From contig JAJBVG010000003.1 in NCBI GenBank assembly GCA_020859945.1, positions 26,261 through 90,260 of the forward strand: DNA of 64,000 bases, written 5' to 3'. The notes under the pieces are model-generated. The model saw nothing but the letters and a program-made list of their open reading frames with translations, did no database searches and was not told where the DNA came from. This DNA comes from Clostridiales bacterium. GTDB lineage: Bacteria; Bacillota; Clostridia; Oscillospirales; Oscillospiraceae. The first letter of the stretch is position 1; every line of letters starts with the position of its first letter. The position numbers and the translations under genes were made by a program. Shown here one piece after another: positions 15,995 through 24,071 of this stretch.

Positions 15995-16023
15995 ATTGTA
16001 CTCCACCGCCGCTGTTTTTGCAA
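15995..16023 (-). promoter_or_regulatory. Sigma-A promoter of kdgK
   Basis: On the minus strand TTGCAA (16018-16023), 17 bases, TACAAT (15995-16000), about 50 bases before the start codon. Confidence 0.75.
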
Positions 16024-16077
16024 CACTTTTCGCAAAGAAGGTTTGATTTTCTTCCGAAGGAACTGCCGCTTTTCCGC

Positions 16078-16106
16078 TTGCAGCGCAAGCGTTTGTCAGG
16101 TATAAT
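16078..16106 (+). promoter_or_regulatory. Sigma-A promoter reading toward the amidohydrolase gene
   Basis: TTGCAG (16078-16083), 17 bases, TATAAT (16101-16106). Its transcript would carry a leader of about 195 bases that is antisense to the small RNA candidate at 16119-16244. Confidence 0.65.
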
Positions 16107-16118
16107 ATTATCCGCCGC

Positions 16119-16244
16119 AAAAAAAGCGCGCCCTGAAAGTTCAGGGCGCGGTCTGTGCAGACGCTGCACAAAGGGAGAATGAAGTCAAACGGCCTTGGGG
16201 CCGCCCGCCGCACGGCTGGCGCGGCGGTGCATTGGATGAGCTGC
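16119..16244 (-). ncRNA. Candidate structured small RNA, about 126 nt, unknown family
   Basis: It is bounded on the minus strand by a good promoter (TTGACA, 17 bases, TATTCT) and a textbook terminator (GCGCCCTGA/TCAGGGCGC, then CTTTTTTT at 16119-16125). Between them lie three self-pairing elements: CCGCCGC with GCGGCGG, GGCC-CCAA-GGCC, and GTGCAG-CGT-CTGCAC. The only reading frame inside is a 15-codon one (MHRRASRAAGGPKAV) without a ribosome binding site. I compared it by eye with SRP RNA, 6S, tmRNA and RNase P and saw no match. Confidence 0.5.
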
Positions 16245-16250
16245 AAGTAT

Positions 16251-16279
16251 AGAATACCAGAACTTCTCCCATGTGTCAA
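16251..16279 (-). promoter_or_regulatory. Sigma-A promoter of the small RNA candidate
   Basis: On the minus strand a consensus TTGACA (16274-16279) and TATTCT (16251-16256) have 17-base spacing. No minus-strand gene starts downstream before the terminator at 16119-16150. Confidence 0.7.
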
Positions 16280-16308
16280 ACACTACTTTTGTCAAAAAGG
16301 AGCGAATT

Positions 16309-17463
16309 ATGCTGATTTTTAACGCAAATGTCCATTCAATGGACAAAAAAGTGATTGAAAACGGATTTGTTCGGCTGGAGGACGGCAAGGTGGCCGCTCT
16401 GGGTCCCATGGAGGACTGCCCGCCCATTGCCCCAGGCGACGTGGACGCACAGGGCGGTCAACTCTACCCCGGCTGGGTGGACGCCCACTGTCACCTTGGA
16501 CTGCTGGCCGACGGTCAGACCTACGACCAGGACGACTGCAACGAGGAGAGCGACCCAGTCACCCCCCACCTGCGGGCCATTGACGCCCTCTATCCCCTGG
16601 ACAACTGTTTTAAGGAGGCCAGAGAAGGGGGCGTGACCACGGTGCTGACCGGCCCCGGCAGCGCCAACGCCATTGGCGGGCAGTTCGCCGCCGTCAAGAC
16701 CGCTGGGCGCTGGATCGACGACATGGTGGTAAAGGCTCCCGTCGCCATGAAATTCGCCCTGGGCGAGAACCCCAAAGGGGTGTACAGCGAGAAAAAGGAA
16801 AGTCCCATGACCCGCATGGCCACCGCCGCTCTGATCCGGGAGAATCTGGCACAGGCGGCGGAGTACCTGCGCAAAAAGCAGGCCGCGGCGGAGGACGAGG
16901 ACAAGGACCCGCCCGACTTCGACGCCAAGCTGGAGGCCCTGGCCCCGGTGCTGGAGAAAAAGCTGCCCGCCCACTTCCACGCGCACCGGGCGGACGACAT
17001 CGCCACCGCCGTCCGCATCGCTAAAGAGTTTGATTTGGATTATGTCATCATCCACGGCACAGAGGGCCATTTGGTGGCCGACCTGCTGGCGGCAGAGGGC
17101 GCTCGTGTAGTCACTGGCCCCATCATTGGGGACCGGAGCAAGCCGGAGCTGTCCCGCCAGACCCTGGGCAACACGGCGGCGCTGGCAAAGGCCGGGGTCA
17201 AGGTGGCTATCTGCACCGACCACCCGGAAAACCCGGTGCAGTACCTGCCCCTGGCGGCGGCGATTGCCGCCAAAAATGGCCTGGACCCGGAGCAGGCGCT
17301 GCGGGCTATTTCCATCGACGCGGCGGAAATTGCGGGTATTGCCGACCGGGTGGGGTCCATCACGCCGGGGAAAGACGCAGACCTGGTGCTGTACAGCGGC
17401 CACCCCTTCGATTTGCAGTCTCAGATATTAGGGGTGTGGATTGACGGCGAGCGGGTAAAATAG
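16309..17463 (+). CDS. Amidohydrolase family metal-dependent hydrolase (imidazolonepropionase/dihydroorotase-like)
   Basis: The 384-residue protein has the amidohydrolase barrel signatures: PGWVDAHCHLG (HxH metal ligands near residues 62-64), KLPAHFHAHRADD (about 223-235), YVIIHGTEGH (about 245-254) and ICTDHPE with the catalytic Asp. It ends with the usual ITPGKDADLVLYSGHPFD sheet. Many Firmicutes carry this intracellular amidohydrolase without a known substrate; imidazolonepropionase-related activity or cleavage of an isoaspartyl or cyclic amide is possible. ATG 16309 has AAGGAG at 7 bases. A charged insert, AAAEDEDKDPPDFD, sits at about residue 190-205. No pathway partners are adjacent. 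Confidence 0.85.
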   Translation: MLIFNANVHSMDKKVIENGFVRLEDGKVAALGPMEDCPPIAPGDVDAQGGQLYPGWVDAHCHLGLLADGQTYDQDDCNEESDPVTPHLRAIDALYPLDNCFKEAREGGVTTVLTGPGSANAIGGQFAAVKTAGRWIDDMVVKAPVAMKFALGENPKGVYSEKKESPMTRMATAALIRENLAQAAEYLRKKQAAAEDEDKDPPDFDAKLEALAPVLEKKLPAHFHAHRADDIATAVRIAKEFDLDYVIIHGTEGHLVADLLAAEGARVVTGPIIGDRSKPELSRQTLGNTAALAKAGVKVAICTDHPENPVQYLPLAAAIAAKNGLDPEQALRAISIDAAEIAGIADRVGSITPGKDADLVLYSGHPFDLQSQILGVWIDGERVK

Positions 17464-17490
17464 TGGCTAGCAGCTAGTGATTAGTGGGGA
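17462..17490 (+). repeat. 7-bp-period degenerate repeat (TAGTGRY type)
   Basis: Units TAGTGGC, TAGCAGC, TAGTGAT and TAGTGGG follow at 7-base steps, overlapping the amidohydrolase stop codon. Confidence 0.55.
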
Positions 17491-17512
17491 TAACAGTAAA
17501 TTTGATACGCAA

Positions 17513-17549
17513 CCAGCAAAAAACGGGAGCGCCGAAAACCGGCGCTCCC
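17513..17549 (-). terminator. Terminator between two convergent genes
   Basis: GGGAGCGCCG pairs with CGGCGCTCCC. The minus strand continues GTTTTTTG, so it best serves the hydratase gene; the plus strand has only AAATGTTTT. Confidence 0.85.
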
Positions 17550-17567
17550 AAATGTTTTCTCGGTTGA

Positions 17568-19817
17568 TTATTCCGCGGCGTAATAGTTGATGAGGCACCC
17601 GGCCAGCACGATGTCCCGCTCCTCGCGGGTCATAGCGGGCAGCTTGAGGGTGACGGGGGTTTCCGCGCCGTTCTGGATGAGAGTGGCGTTCAGTTCCTCG
17701 CCGTCCCCTTCCAGCAGGGCCTTGATACCGGGCAGATAGACCTGGTCGCCGGGCTGGATGTTCAGCTCTGCCAGACCATCGGCGATGAAGGGCAGCATTC
17801 CCCAGTTGACCACGTTGGAGCGGTAACGCTTGGTGGCGTACTCAGCGGCGATGTTCGCCACGCCGCCCAGCACCCGCTGGCAAGAGGCGGCCTGTTCCCG
17901 GGCGGAGCCGTCGCCGGGCTTCAGCGCCATGACGAAGGAACCTAGGCCGGTGGTGGCGGGGTCGCAGCCCCGCAGGGCGGACAGCACTTCCTCGTCGTAG
18001 TTCCCCTCCCGGCGCTTGCGCTCCACGGCCTGGATGGACTTGGCCCGGCCCACATAGGCGGGGTCCTTCCGGCTCAGGGCGAACTCGGAGAGCTTCAGCG
18101 GGTTGGAGCGGTAGGACGAGGTCTCGCCGGAGGGGATCAGCTCGTCGGTGGTGGTGACGGGGTCGTAGATGGCGGAGGCGGCGGTCATCAGCAGGTTCTC
18201 CGGCAGGGCGATTTGCTCCGGCCAGTCTGCGATGTTGGGGCCAAAGACCAGCTCGGTCTCCGGTTGGGGCTTGCCCACACCGAAGTAGACCCGGTTCTTA
18301 TAGGCGGAGTCGTCGTAGTCGTAAGGCTCATAGGCGGGGTCTGCGGGCACATCGGGCAGTTCGGTGGCGGCGGTCAGCGCGCCGCCGTTCAGGACGGTGG
18401 CGGTGATGGAGCGAGCGTCCATCAGGGCCACATAGCTCAGCTGGCCGTCGGCGGGCTTGGAGCCTTCCCGGTTGGGGAAGTTCCGGGTGGAGTGGCGGAT
18501 GGAGAACGCGCCGTTGGCGGGCACGTCTCCCGCGCCGAAGCAGGGGCCGCAGAAACAGGAGCGGACGGAAGCGCCCGCCGCCAGCAGGTTGGTGATAGCG
18601 CCGTTCTTGGAAAGGGCCAGGAACGCGGGCATGGAGCCGGGGTAGCAGCTGAGCCACAGGGCCTTGTCCCCCAGGCTCTTGCCGGCCAGCATCTCGGACA
18701 CCCGCATCAGGTTCTGATAGGTGCCGCCGGAGCAGCCCGCGATGACCGCCTGGTCCACGTAGAATTTGCCGTCCCGAATCTTTTCGGTCAGGGAGGCGGG
18801 AGGTGTTTTCAGCTGGAACTGGCGGGCGGTGGCCTCGTCCACCTGGTGGAGGATGTCGGTCATATTGGCCTTGAAGTCCGCGATGGTGTAGGCGTTGGAG
18901 GGGTGGAAGGGCAGCGCGATCATCGGCTCGATTTTGGACAAATCCACCTCGATAACGTCGTCGTAATACGCGCCGTCGGCGGGGTTCAGCTCTTTATACT
19001 CGTCTCCCCGGCCCAGGGCGGTCATGTACCGCTTCACCGTCTCGTCGGTGGACCAGACGGAGGACAGGCAGGAGGTCTCAGTGGTCATCACGTCGATGCC
19101 ACAGCGGTAATCCATCGCCATAGACGCCACGCCGGGGCCAAAGAACTCCATCACGGCATTTTTCACAATGCCCTTGGTGAAGGTCGCGCCGATGAGGGCC
19201 AGGGCCACGTCCTGGGGACCCACGCCGGGGCGGGGCGCGCCAGTCAGGTAGATGGCCACCACCCGGGGATAGGCGATGTCATAGGTCTTGCCCAGCAGCT
19301 GTTTGACCAGCTCTGGGCCGCCCTCGCCCATTGCCATGGTGCCGAACGCGCCGTAGCGGGTGTGGGAGTCGGAACCGAGGAGCATTTTGCCGCCGCCCGC
19401 GTACCGCTCCCGCATATAGGAGTGGATGACGGACTGGTGGGCGGGGACGAACTCGCCGCCGTACTTCTTCGCGGCGGAGAGGCCGAATACGTGGTCGTCC
19501 TCGTTGATGGTGCCGCCCACGGCGCAGAGGCTGTTGTGGCAGTTGGTCAGCACATAGGGCAGGGGGAACTCCTTGAGGCCGGAGGCTCTGGCGGTCTGGA
19601 TGATGCCCACGTAAGTGATGTCGTGGGAGGCCATGGCGTCGAACTTGATTTTCAAATCCGACATATCGCCGCTGGTGTTGTGGCTGGCCAGGATGGAATA
19701 GGCCATGGTGCCTTTTTTGGCGGTCTCGGCGGAGGGCAGACCGGCGGCGGAGGCGTCCGCGGCGGGGATGAACCGTCCGCCGGAGTAGTACGCGCCGGAG
19801 TGAAGAATGTTCAGCAT
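17568..19817 (-). CDS. Aconitase-superfamily hydratase (YbhJ-like), large and small domains fused
   Basis: The 749-residue protein contains the aconitase catalytic domains ([12 protein letters not shown]; cluster-ligand cysteines in [10 protein letters not shown] and [19 protein letters not shown]) and a C-terminal swivel domain ([13 protein letters not shown]). It is therefore predicted to bind a [4Fe-4S] cluster and add or remove water from a tricarboxylic or related acid. The divergent motifs are those of the uncharacterised YbhJ-type hydratases, not of citrate-cycle AcnA. The start at 19817 has GGAGGT 7 bases upstream. It is monocistronic with a long leader containing an inverted repeat. 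Substrate unknown. Confidence 0.88.
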   Translation of the reverse strand: MLNILHSGAYYSGGRFIPAADASAAGLPSAETAKKGTMAYSILASHNTSGDMSDLKIKFDAMASHDITYVGIIQTARASGLKEFPLPYVLTNCHNSLCAVGGTINEDDHVFGLSAAKKYGGEFVPAHQSVIHSYMRERYAGGGKMLLGSDSHTRYGAFGTMAMGEGGPELVKQLLGKTYDIAYPRVVAIYLTGAPRPGVGPQDVALALIGATFTKGIVKNAVMEFFGPGVASMAMDYRCGIDVMTTETSCLSSVWSTDETVKRYMTALGRGDEYKELNPADGAYYDDVIEVDLSKIEPMIALPFHPSNAYTIADFKANMTDILHQVDEATARQFQLKTPPASLTEKIRDGKFYVDQAVIAGCSGGTYQNLMRVSEMLAGKSLGDKALWLSCYPGSMPAFLALSKNGAITNLLAAGASVRSCFCGPCFGAGDVPANGAFSIRHSTRNFPNREGSKPADGQLSYVALMDARSITATVLNGGALTAATELPDVPADPAYEPYDYDDSAYKNRVYFGVGKPQPETELVFGPNIADWPEQIALPENLLMTAASAIYDPVTTTDELIPSGETSSYRSNPLKLSEFALSRKDPAYVGRAKSIQAVERKRREGNYDEEVLSALRGCDPATTGLGSFVMALKPGDGSAREQAASCQRVLGGVANIAAEYATKRYRSNVVNWGMLPFIADGLAELNIQPGDQVYLPGIKALLEGDGEELNATLIQNGAETPVTLKLPAMTREERDIVLAGCLINYYAAE

Positions 19818-19888
19818 GGGAGATACCTCCAGTACAGTTGGGGTCGCCGCACACCTGCGACGTTTTTGCATTTGTTCCGTTCTGACAA

Positions 19889-19923
19889 CACCGCACAATC
19901 CGCCTGTGCAGGACTGTGCGGTG
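19889..19923 (-). promoter_or_regulatory. Inverted repeat in the hydratase leader
   Basis: CACCGCACA and TGTGCGGTG are perfect 9-base inverted arms, 17 bases apart, located between the promoter and the start codon. It could be a repressor site or an RNA hairpin. Confidence 0.5.
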
Positions 19924-19945
19924 CCGCCTTTGGTTACCAGAGAAT

Positions 19946-19975
19946 AGTATAGCACAAAAGCGGCGGGACGCGCAA
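19946..19975 (-). promoter_or_regulatory. Likely promoter of the hydratase gene
   Basis: On the minus strand TTGCGC (19970-19975), 18 bases, TATACT (19946-19951). The leader to the ATG is about 120 bases. Confidence 0.5.
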
Positions 19976-20068
19976 CCGATTTGCGCCGCCGATTGACAAA
20001 AATATCGCTGACCGGAAATGAAATTTTGTGAAATGAGACTTGCAAAAGCGTTCAAAACGTCGTAACAG

Positions 20069-20096
20069 TTGCATTTGCCCAAAGTTGTGATACAAT
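20069..20096 (+). promoter_or_regulatory. Likely promoter of the EamA gene
   Basis: TTGCAT (20069-20074), 16 bases, TACAAT (20091-20096). A hairpin CCCAGCCG/CGGCTGGG (20105-20131) follows in the short leader. Confidence 0.6.
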
Positions 20097-20149
20097 AAGG
20101 AATACCCAGCCGCCCAGAGAAGTCGGCTGGGATTGAAAGGGTGAAAGAA

Positions 20150-21031
20150 ATGTCCCGCAAAGGAAAAGCTGTCTGTTATATCATCTGTTCTGCGTTCTGC
20201 TTCACCTGGATGAACATCTTCGTCCGGCTGTCCGGCGACCTGCCCAGCATCGAGAAGAGTTTCTTCCGCAACTTTATCGCCATGCTGATGGCGGCGGTCA
20301 TGATTCTGCGTAGCGGGGAGGGCTTCCACCTGAACCCCAAAAACCTGCCCTGGTTTGTGTGCCGGGCGGCCTTCGGTACCCTGGGCATCCTCTGCAACTT
20401 CTACGCGGTGGACCATCTGGTGCTGGCAAACGCCTCCATGCTCAACAAAATGTCCCCCTTCTTCGTGCTGGTCTTTTCTTACCTGATTTTGAAGGAAAAG
20501 CTGACCCCCTTTCAGGCGGGCGCAGTGGCGGTGGCCTTCTGCGGCAGCCTGTTCATCGTCAAGCCCAACCTGTCCAATCTGGATTTGGTCCCCTCGATGA
20601 TCGGGCTGCTGGGCGGCCTGGGCGCAGGCATCGCGCTGACCTTCGTGCGAATGCTGGGCCTGAAGGGAGAGCGGGGCACGATGATCGTGCTGTTTTTCTC
20701 GGCGTTCTCCTGCCTGTGTGTGCTGCCGTGGATGATTTTCAACTTCCAGCCCATGACCGGGGTGCAGTTGGCATACCTCATCATGGCTGGTGTGGCCGCC
20801 GCCGGTGGGCAGTTCTCCATCACCGCCGCTTACACCCACGCGCCGGGGCGGGAGGTGTCGGTCTACGACTACTCCCAGATCATCTTCTCCGCCGTGTTCG
20901 GCTACTTCCTCTTTGGCGACGTGCCGGACGGCTGGAGCTTTTTGGGCTACGTCCTCATCATCGGGGCGGCGGTGTCCATCTTCTTCTATGATAACCGGCC
21001 TCAGCACGACCTGAAAGGCCGCGAGGCGTAA
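20150..21031 (+). CDS. EamA/DMT-superfamily transporter
   Basis: The 293-residue protein has ten predicted membrane helices in two EamA repeats. The first carries FFRNFIAMLMAAVMIL and ANASMLNKMSPFFVLVFSYL, and the second carries GGQFSITAAYTHAPGREVSV and YDYSQIIFSAVFGYFLF. Members export amino acids, nucleosides or other small metabolites, and the substrate here is unknown. ATG 20150 was preferred over an in-frame GTG 9 bases earlier because AAAGGGTG then sits at proper spacing. It is followed after 21 bases by mrnC, probably on the same transcript. Confidence 0.88.
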   Translation: MSRKGKAVCYIICSAFCFTWMNIFVRLSGDLPSIEKSFFRNFIAMLMAAVMILRSGEGFHLNPKNLPWFVCRAAFGTLGILCNFYAVDHLVLANASMLNKMSPFFVLVFSYLILKEKLTPFQAGAVAVAFCGSLFIVKPNLSNLDLVPSMIGLLGGLGAGIALTFVRMLGLKGERGTMIVLFFSAFSCLCVLPWMIFNFQPMTGVQLAYLIMAGVAAAGGQFSITAAYTHAPGREVSVYDYSQIIFSAVFGYFLFGDVPDGWSFLGYVLIIGAAVSIFFYDNRPQHDLKGREA

Positions 21032-21052
21032 CTTGCAGAACAGGAACAGATT

Positions 21053-21466
21053 ATGAAGGATTATTTTACCCCGCAGCTCACCCCCAGCCAGCTGACCGGC
21101 CGGAACGTGCTGGCCCTGGCCCACATGGGGGACGCCGTGTATGAAATCCTCTGCCGGGGCTGGCTGTGCAGCCAAGAGGAGACCATCGGCAACCTCCACC
21201 GGGCCACGGTGGACATGGTGAAGGCCCCCGCCCAGGCCGCCAGCGTGAAAAAACTGCTGCCCTATCTCACCGACGAGGAAAAGGCGGTTTACCGCCGGGG
21301 CCGGAACGCCAACGTGCATCAAATCCCCAAAAACGCTAGCCGGGGGGAGTACGCCCAGGCCACCGGCCTGGAGGCCCTGTTTGGCTGGCTGTACCTCCAG
21401 GGGGACAAGGACCGACTGAACCGGCTGTTTGCCGTCATTGTGGACGAAATCGACGAAGAGGAGTGA
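21053..21466 (+). CDS. mrnC: Mini-ribonuclease III
   Basis: The 137-residue enzyme is an RNase III catalytic domain without the double-stranded-RNA-binding domain. It matures 23S rRNA ends in Firmicutes. It opens with the signature ALAHMGDAVYEILCR (catalytic Asp in GDAVYE), then GNLHRATVDMVKA, then the conserved RRGRNANVHQIPKNAS and YAQATGLEALFGWLYL. Length is normal. In many clostridia it follows cysS; here it sits between an EamA gene and rqcH, with 6 bases to rqcH. Confidence 0.95.
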   Translation: MKDYFTPQLTPSQLTGRNVLALAHMGDAVYEILCRGWLCSQEETIGNLHRATVDMVKAPAQAASVKKLLPYLTDEEKAVYRRGRNANVHQIPKNASRGEYAQATGLEALFGWLYLQGDKDRLNRLFAVIVDEIDEEE

Positions 21467-21472
21467 CGAATC

Positions 21473-23239
21473 ATGCCGCTTGACGCCGCCACCCTGACCG
21501 GCGTGGTCAGTGAACTGCGCCCGGTGCTGGAGGGTGCCAAACTGGACAAAATTTTTCAGCCCGCCAAGGACGAACTGCTCTTTCAGCTGCGCACCCGGCA
21601 GGGCAACTGCCGACTGCTCATCACCGCCAACCCCGCCCATCCCCGGCTCCAGCTGACCGAGAGCCGCCGGGAGAACCCCGCCGCGCCCCCCATGTTCTGT
21701 ATGCTGCTGCGCAAGCATTTGACCGGCGGGCGCATCGTCGCCATCACCCAGCCCCCCATGGAGCGACTGGTGGATTTGACCATGGAGGCGCTGAACGAGC
21801 TGGGGGACCGGGTGGAGCTGCACTTGATTCTGGAGGCCATGGGCCGCCGCTCCAACCTGATTCTGACGGCGGAGGACGGGCGGGTCATCGACTGCATCCA
21901 CCGCATCGACCCGGAGATGTCCGAGCGTCCGGTGCTGCCCGGCCTGTACTACCGCCTGCCGCCGGTGCGGGGGGACCGGGTGAACCCCCTGGACCTGACC
22001 TGGGAGGAACTGCAAACGATGTTCCTCCAGGCCCCGCCGGAACGCAAGCTCACCGACTGGATGCTGGACCACTTCGCGGGCTTTTCGCCGCTGCTGTGCC
22101 GGGAGCTGGTGTGTCAGTCCACCGATGGGGTGGACACCCGGGTCTGTCAGCTGTCCCTCTGCGCCCAGGGCAGCTTCTTGGACACGTTCTGGCAGATGCT
22201 GGAGAACATCCGACAGGAGCGGCTCATCCCCTGCGCCCTGTACCAGGAGGGCAAGCCCAAGGACTTCTCCTGCCTGCGCATTTATCAGTACGGCCTGTCC
22301 ATGGAGTGCCGCCAGTACCCCAGCTTCTCCCAGATGCTGGACGAGTTCTACGCCGACCAGGAGCGGACCGAGCGGGTGCGGGCCAGGGGGCAGGAACTGA
22401 TTAAGACCCTGACCAACGCCCGGAACCGGGCCGCCCGGAAAATCGCCAACCAGGAGCGGGAGCGCGCCGCCGCCGCAGACCGGGACAAGTACCGGATTTA
22501 CGGCGACCTCATCACCTCCAACCTCTACCAGATGGAAAAGGGCATGGACAAGCTGGTCTGTGAAAACTACTACGACCCGGATTATGCCACCGTCACCGTC
22601 CCTCTCGACCCACTGCTGACCCCCCAGCAGAACGCCGCCCGGTACTACAAAAAGTACACCAAGGCCAAGACCGCCGACCAGGTGCTGTCCCAGCAGCTGG
22701 ACAAGGGCCGGAAGGAGTTGGATTACCTGGAGAGCGTGCTGGAGGCCCTGTCCCGGGCCGAGGGGGAAAAGGACCTGGCCGAGATTCGCCAGGAGTTGGA
22801 GGACACCGGTTATCTCCGCAAAAAGAAGGCTGCGGGCCGCAAGGCCCCCAAGCGGGTGCGCTCCGGGCCGATGGAGTTCCGCAGCACCACCGGGATGCGC
22901 ATTTCTGTGGGCCGCAACAACACCCAGAACGACGCCCTGACCTGCAAGCAGGCCGGGCGAAACGACCTGTGGTTCCACACCCAGAAAATCCACGGGGCGC
23001 ACGTCATCCTCTGGTGTGAGGGGGGGCAGCCCGATTTGCAGTCCGTCACCGAGGCGGCGATTCTCGCCGCCACCTACTCCCAGAGCGGGGAGGGCAGTCA
23101 CGTGCCGGTGGACTACACCCAGGTCCGGTACGTGAAAAAGCCCGGCGGCGCGCGGCCCGGCATGGTCATCTACACCACCTACCAGACCGCCTATGTGGAC
23201 CCGGACAAAAAGCTGGCCCAGCAGCTCCGCGTCAAGTAA
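21473..23239 (+). CDS. rqcH: Rqc2-homologue RqcH (NFACT protein, ribosome quality control)
   Basis: The 588-residue protein has the NFACT-N domain (LRPVLEGAKLDKIFQPAKDELLF cut short: positions 16-38), a central helical coiled-coil part (about 280-430) and the C-terminal NFACT-R domain (RISVGRNNTQNDALT and DLWFHTQKIHGAHVIL). RqcH binds split 50S subunits carrying stalled peptidyl-tRNA and recruits tRNA-Ala to add alanine tails. Older annotation calls it a fibronectin-binding protein. ATG 21473 has AGGAG 9 bases upstream, overlapping the end of mrnC. It ends at a strong terminator. Confidence 0.95.
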   Translation: MPLDAATLTGVVSELRPVLEGAKLDKIFQPAKDELLFQLRTRQGNCRLLITANPAHPRLQLTESRRENPAAPPMFCMLLRKHLTGGRIVAITQPPMERLVDLTMEALNELGDRVELHLILEAMGRRSNLILTAEDGRVIDCIHRIDPEMSERPVLPGLYYRLPPVRGDRVNPLDLTWEELQTMFLQAPPERKLTDWMLDHFAGFSPLLCRELVCQSTDGVDTRVCQLSLCAQGSFLDTFWQMLENIRQERLIPCALYQEGKPKDFSCLRIYQYGLSMECRQYPSFSQMLDEFYADQERTERVRARGQELIKTLTNARNRAARKIANQERERAAAADRDKYRIYGDLITSNLYQMEKGMDKLVCENYYDPDYATVTVPLDPLLTPQQNAARYYKKYTKAKTADQVLSQQLDKGRKELDYLESVLEALSRAEGEKDLAEIRQELEDTGYLRKKKAAGRKAPKRVRSGPMEFRSTTGMRISVGRNNTQNDALTCKQAGRNDLWFHTQKIHGAHVILWCEGGQPDLQSVTEAAILAATYSQSGEGSHVPVDYTQVRYVKKPGGARPGMVIYTTYQTAYVDPDKKLAQQLRVK

Positions 23240-23250
23240 CAACAGAATGG

Positions 23251-23294
23251 AAAACCGGCGCATATCCCTAACCAGGATAGTACGCCGGTTTTTT
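23251..23294 (+). terminator. Terminator of the EamA-mrnC-rqcH unit
   Basis: ACCGGCG pairs with CGCCGGT, extended by a paired inner region, followed by TTTTTT. Confidence 0.85.
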
Positions 23295-23394
23295 ATGGTG
23301 GAAAGAACGTAAAGTTTTATCAAGATTTTCGTAAAGTTTATTTGTCCAAAGTGTAAACAATTCCGCAGGGAGAGCGTCAAGACCGCCGGTTGCC

Positions 23395-23423
23395 TTGACA
23401 AATAAATTTGGTTGAGCTATGAT
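23395..23423 (+). promoter_or_regulatory. Sigma-A promoter of the MarR gene
   Basis: Consensus TTGACA (23395-23400), 17 bases, TATGAT (23418-23423). Confidence 0.8.
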
Positions 23424-23467
23424 TGATACTGGTACATGTGGGGAATCTTGACTGAGGAAGTGATGGT

Positions 23468-24010
23468 ATGGAGAACCTGAACCGCCGACTGATGAACAGC
23501 CTCCGGCTCACATACAACCTGCTGCGCAGGCGGCGCATCCAGGGGGTCCTGCTGGATGGCAGCGAAGACCAGGGAGCGATCACCTGGCAACCAAGAACGA
23601 AAGGCGCGGCGGATATGGAAAAGAAACAACTGCTCAAAATGAAAGAGGAACGCTCCGCGCTGCTCCAGGAAATGATCCTGGAGGCGGCCAGTCAGGAGGG
23701 GAAACCGGTCAGCCAGCGGCAGCTGGCAAATCAGCTCTCCATGTCTCCCCAGGCGATGACGGACGAGGTGAGCAGGCTGGAGCGAAAGGGCTACTTGACC
23801 CGGTCCCGCAGCAAGGACAGCCTGCGGGAGCCCTGTGTCTCCCTGACCAAACAGGGGGAGGAACGGGCCGCCGAGCTGCGGCAAATCAAAAACCGGCAGA
23901 ACGCGGAGTTCTTCAAACCCCTGACCGAGGAGGAGAAGGAGACCCTGCTCACCCTGCTGGACAAGCTGAACCTGGCCGAGGAGATGGGGCTGAAGGAGAA
24001 CGGCCTATAA
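23468..24010 (+). CDS. MarR-family transcriptional regulator with basic N-terminal extension
   Basis: The 180-residue protein has a winged-helix core (about residues 55-150: LLQEMILEAASQEGKPVSQ, then QLANQLSMSPQAMTDEVSRL and the wing KGYLTRSRSKDSLREP). A C-terminal helix (EEEKETLLTLLDKLNLAEEM) presumably forms the dimer. The first 45 residues are unusually basic (NRRLMNSLRL, LLRRRRIQG). Start 23468 fits the promoter; an internal Met at about residue 50 with less extension is the alternative. Its targets are not evident; the flanking genes are on separate units. Confidence 0.82.
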   Translation: MENLNRRLMNSLRLTYNLLRRRRIQGVLLDGSEDQGAITWQPRTKGAADMEKKQLLKMKEERSALLQEMILEAASQEGKPVSQRQLANQLSMSPQAMTDEVSRLERKGYLTRSRSKDSLREPCVSLTKQGEERAAELRQIKNRQNAEFFKPLTEEEKETLLTLLDKLNLAEEMGLKENGL

Positions 24011-24030
24011 GGTGAAATTGGATAAGAACA

Positions 24031-24071
24031 GAGGAAAACGCCGGAATAGGGCGGTTTTCCTCTTTATTTTT
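24031..24071 (+). terminator. Terminator of the MarR gene, overlapping the end of the facing gene
   Basis: GAGGAAAAC-GCC pairs with GGC-GGTTTTCCTC and is followed by TTTATTTTTG. The minus-strand gene ends at 24064, within the T-run. Confidence 0.8.

Noticed and set aside
16185..16427. 80-codon minus-strand frame over the start of the amidohydrolase gene
   Set aside because: It reads through the promoter of the small RNA candidate and is antisense to the conserved N-terminus of the amidohydrolase; only its last 15 codons lie on the RNA and they lack a ribosome site.
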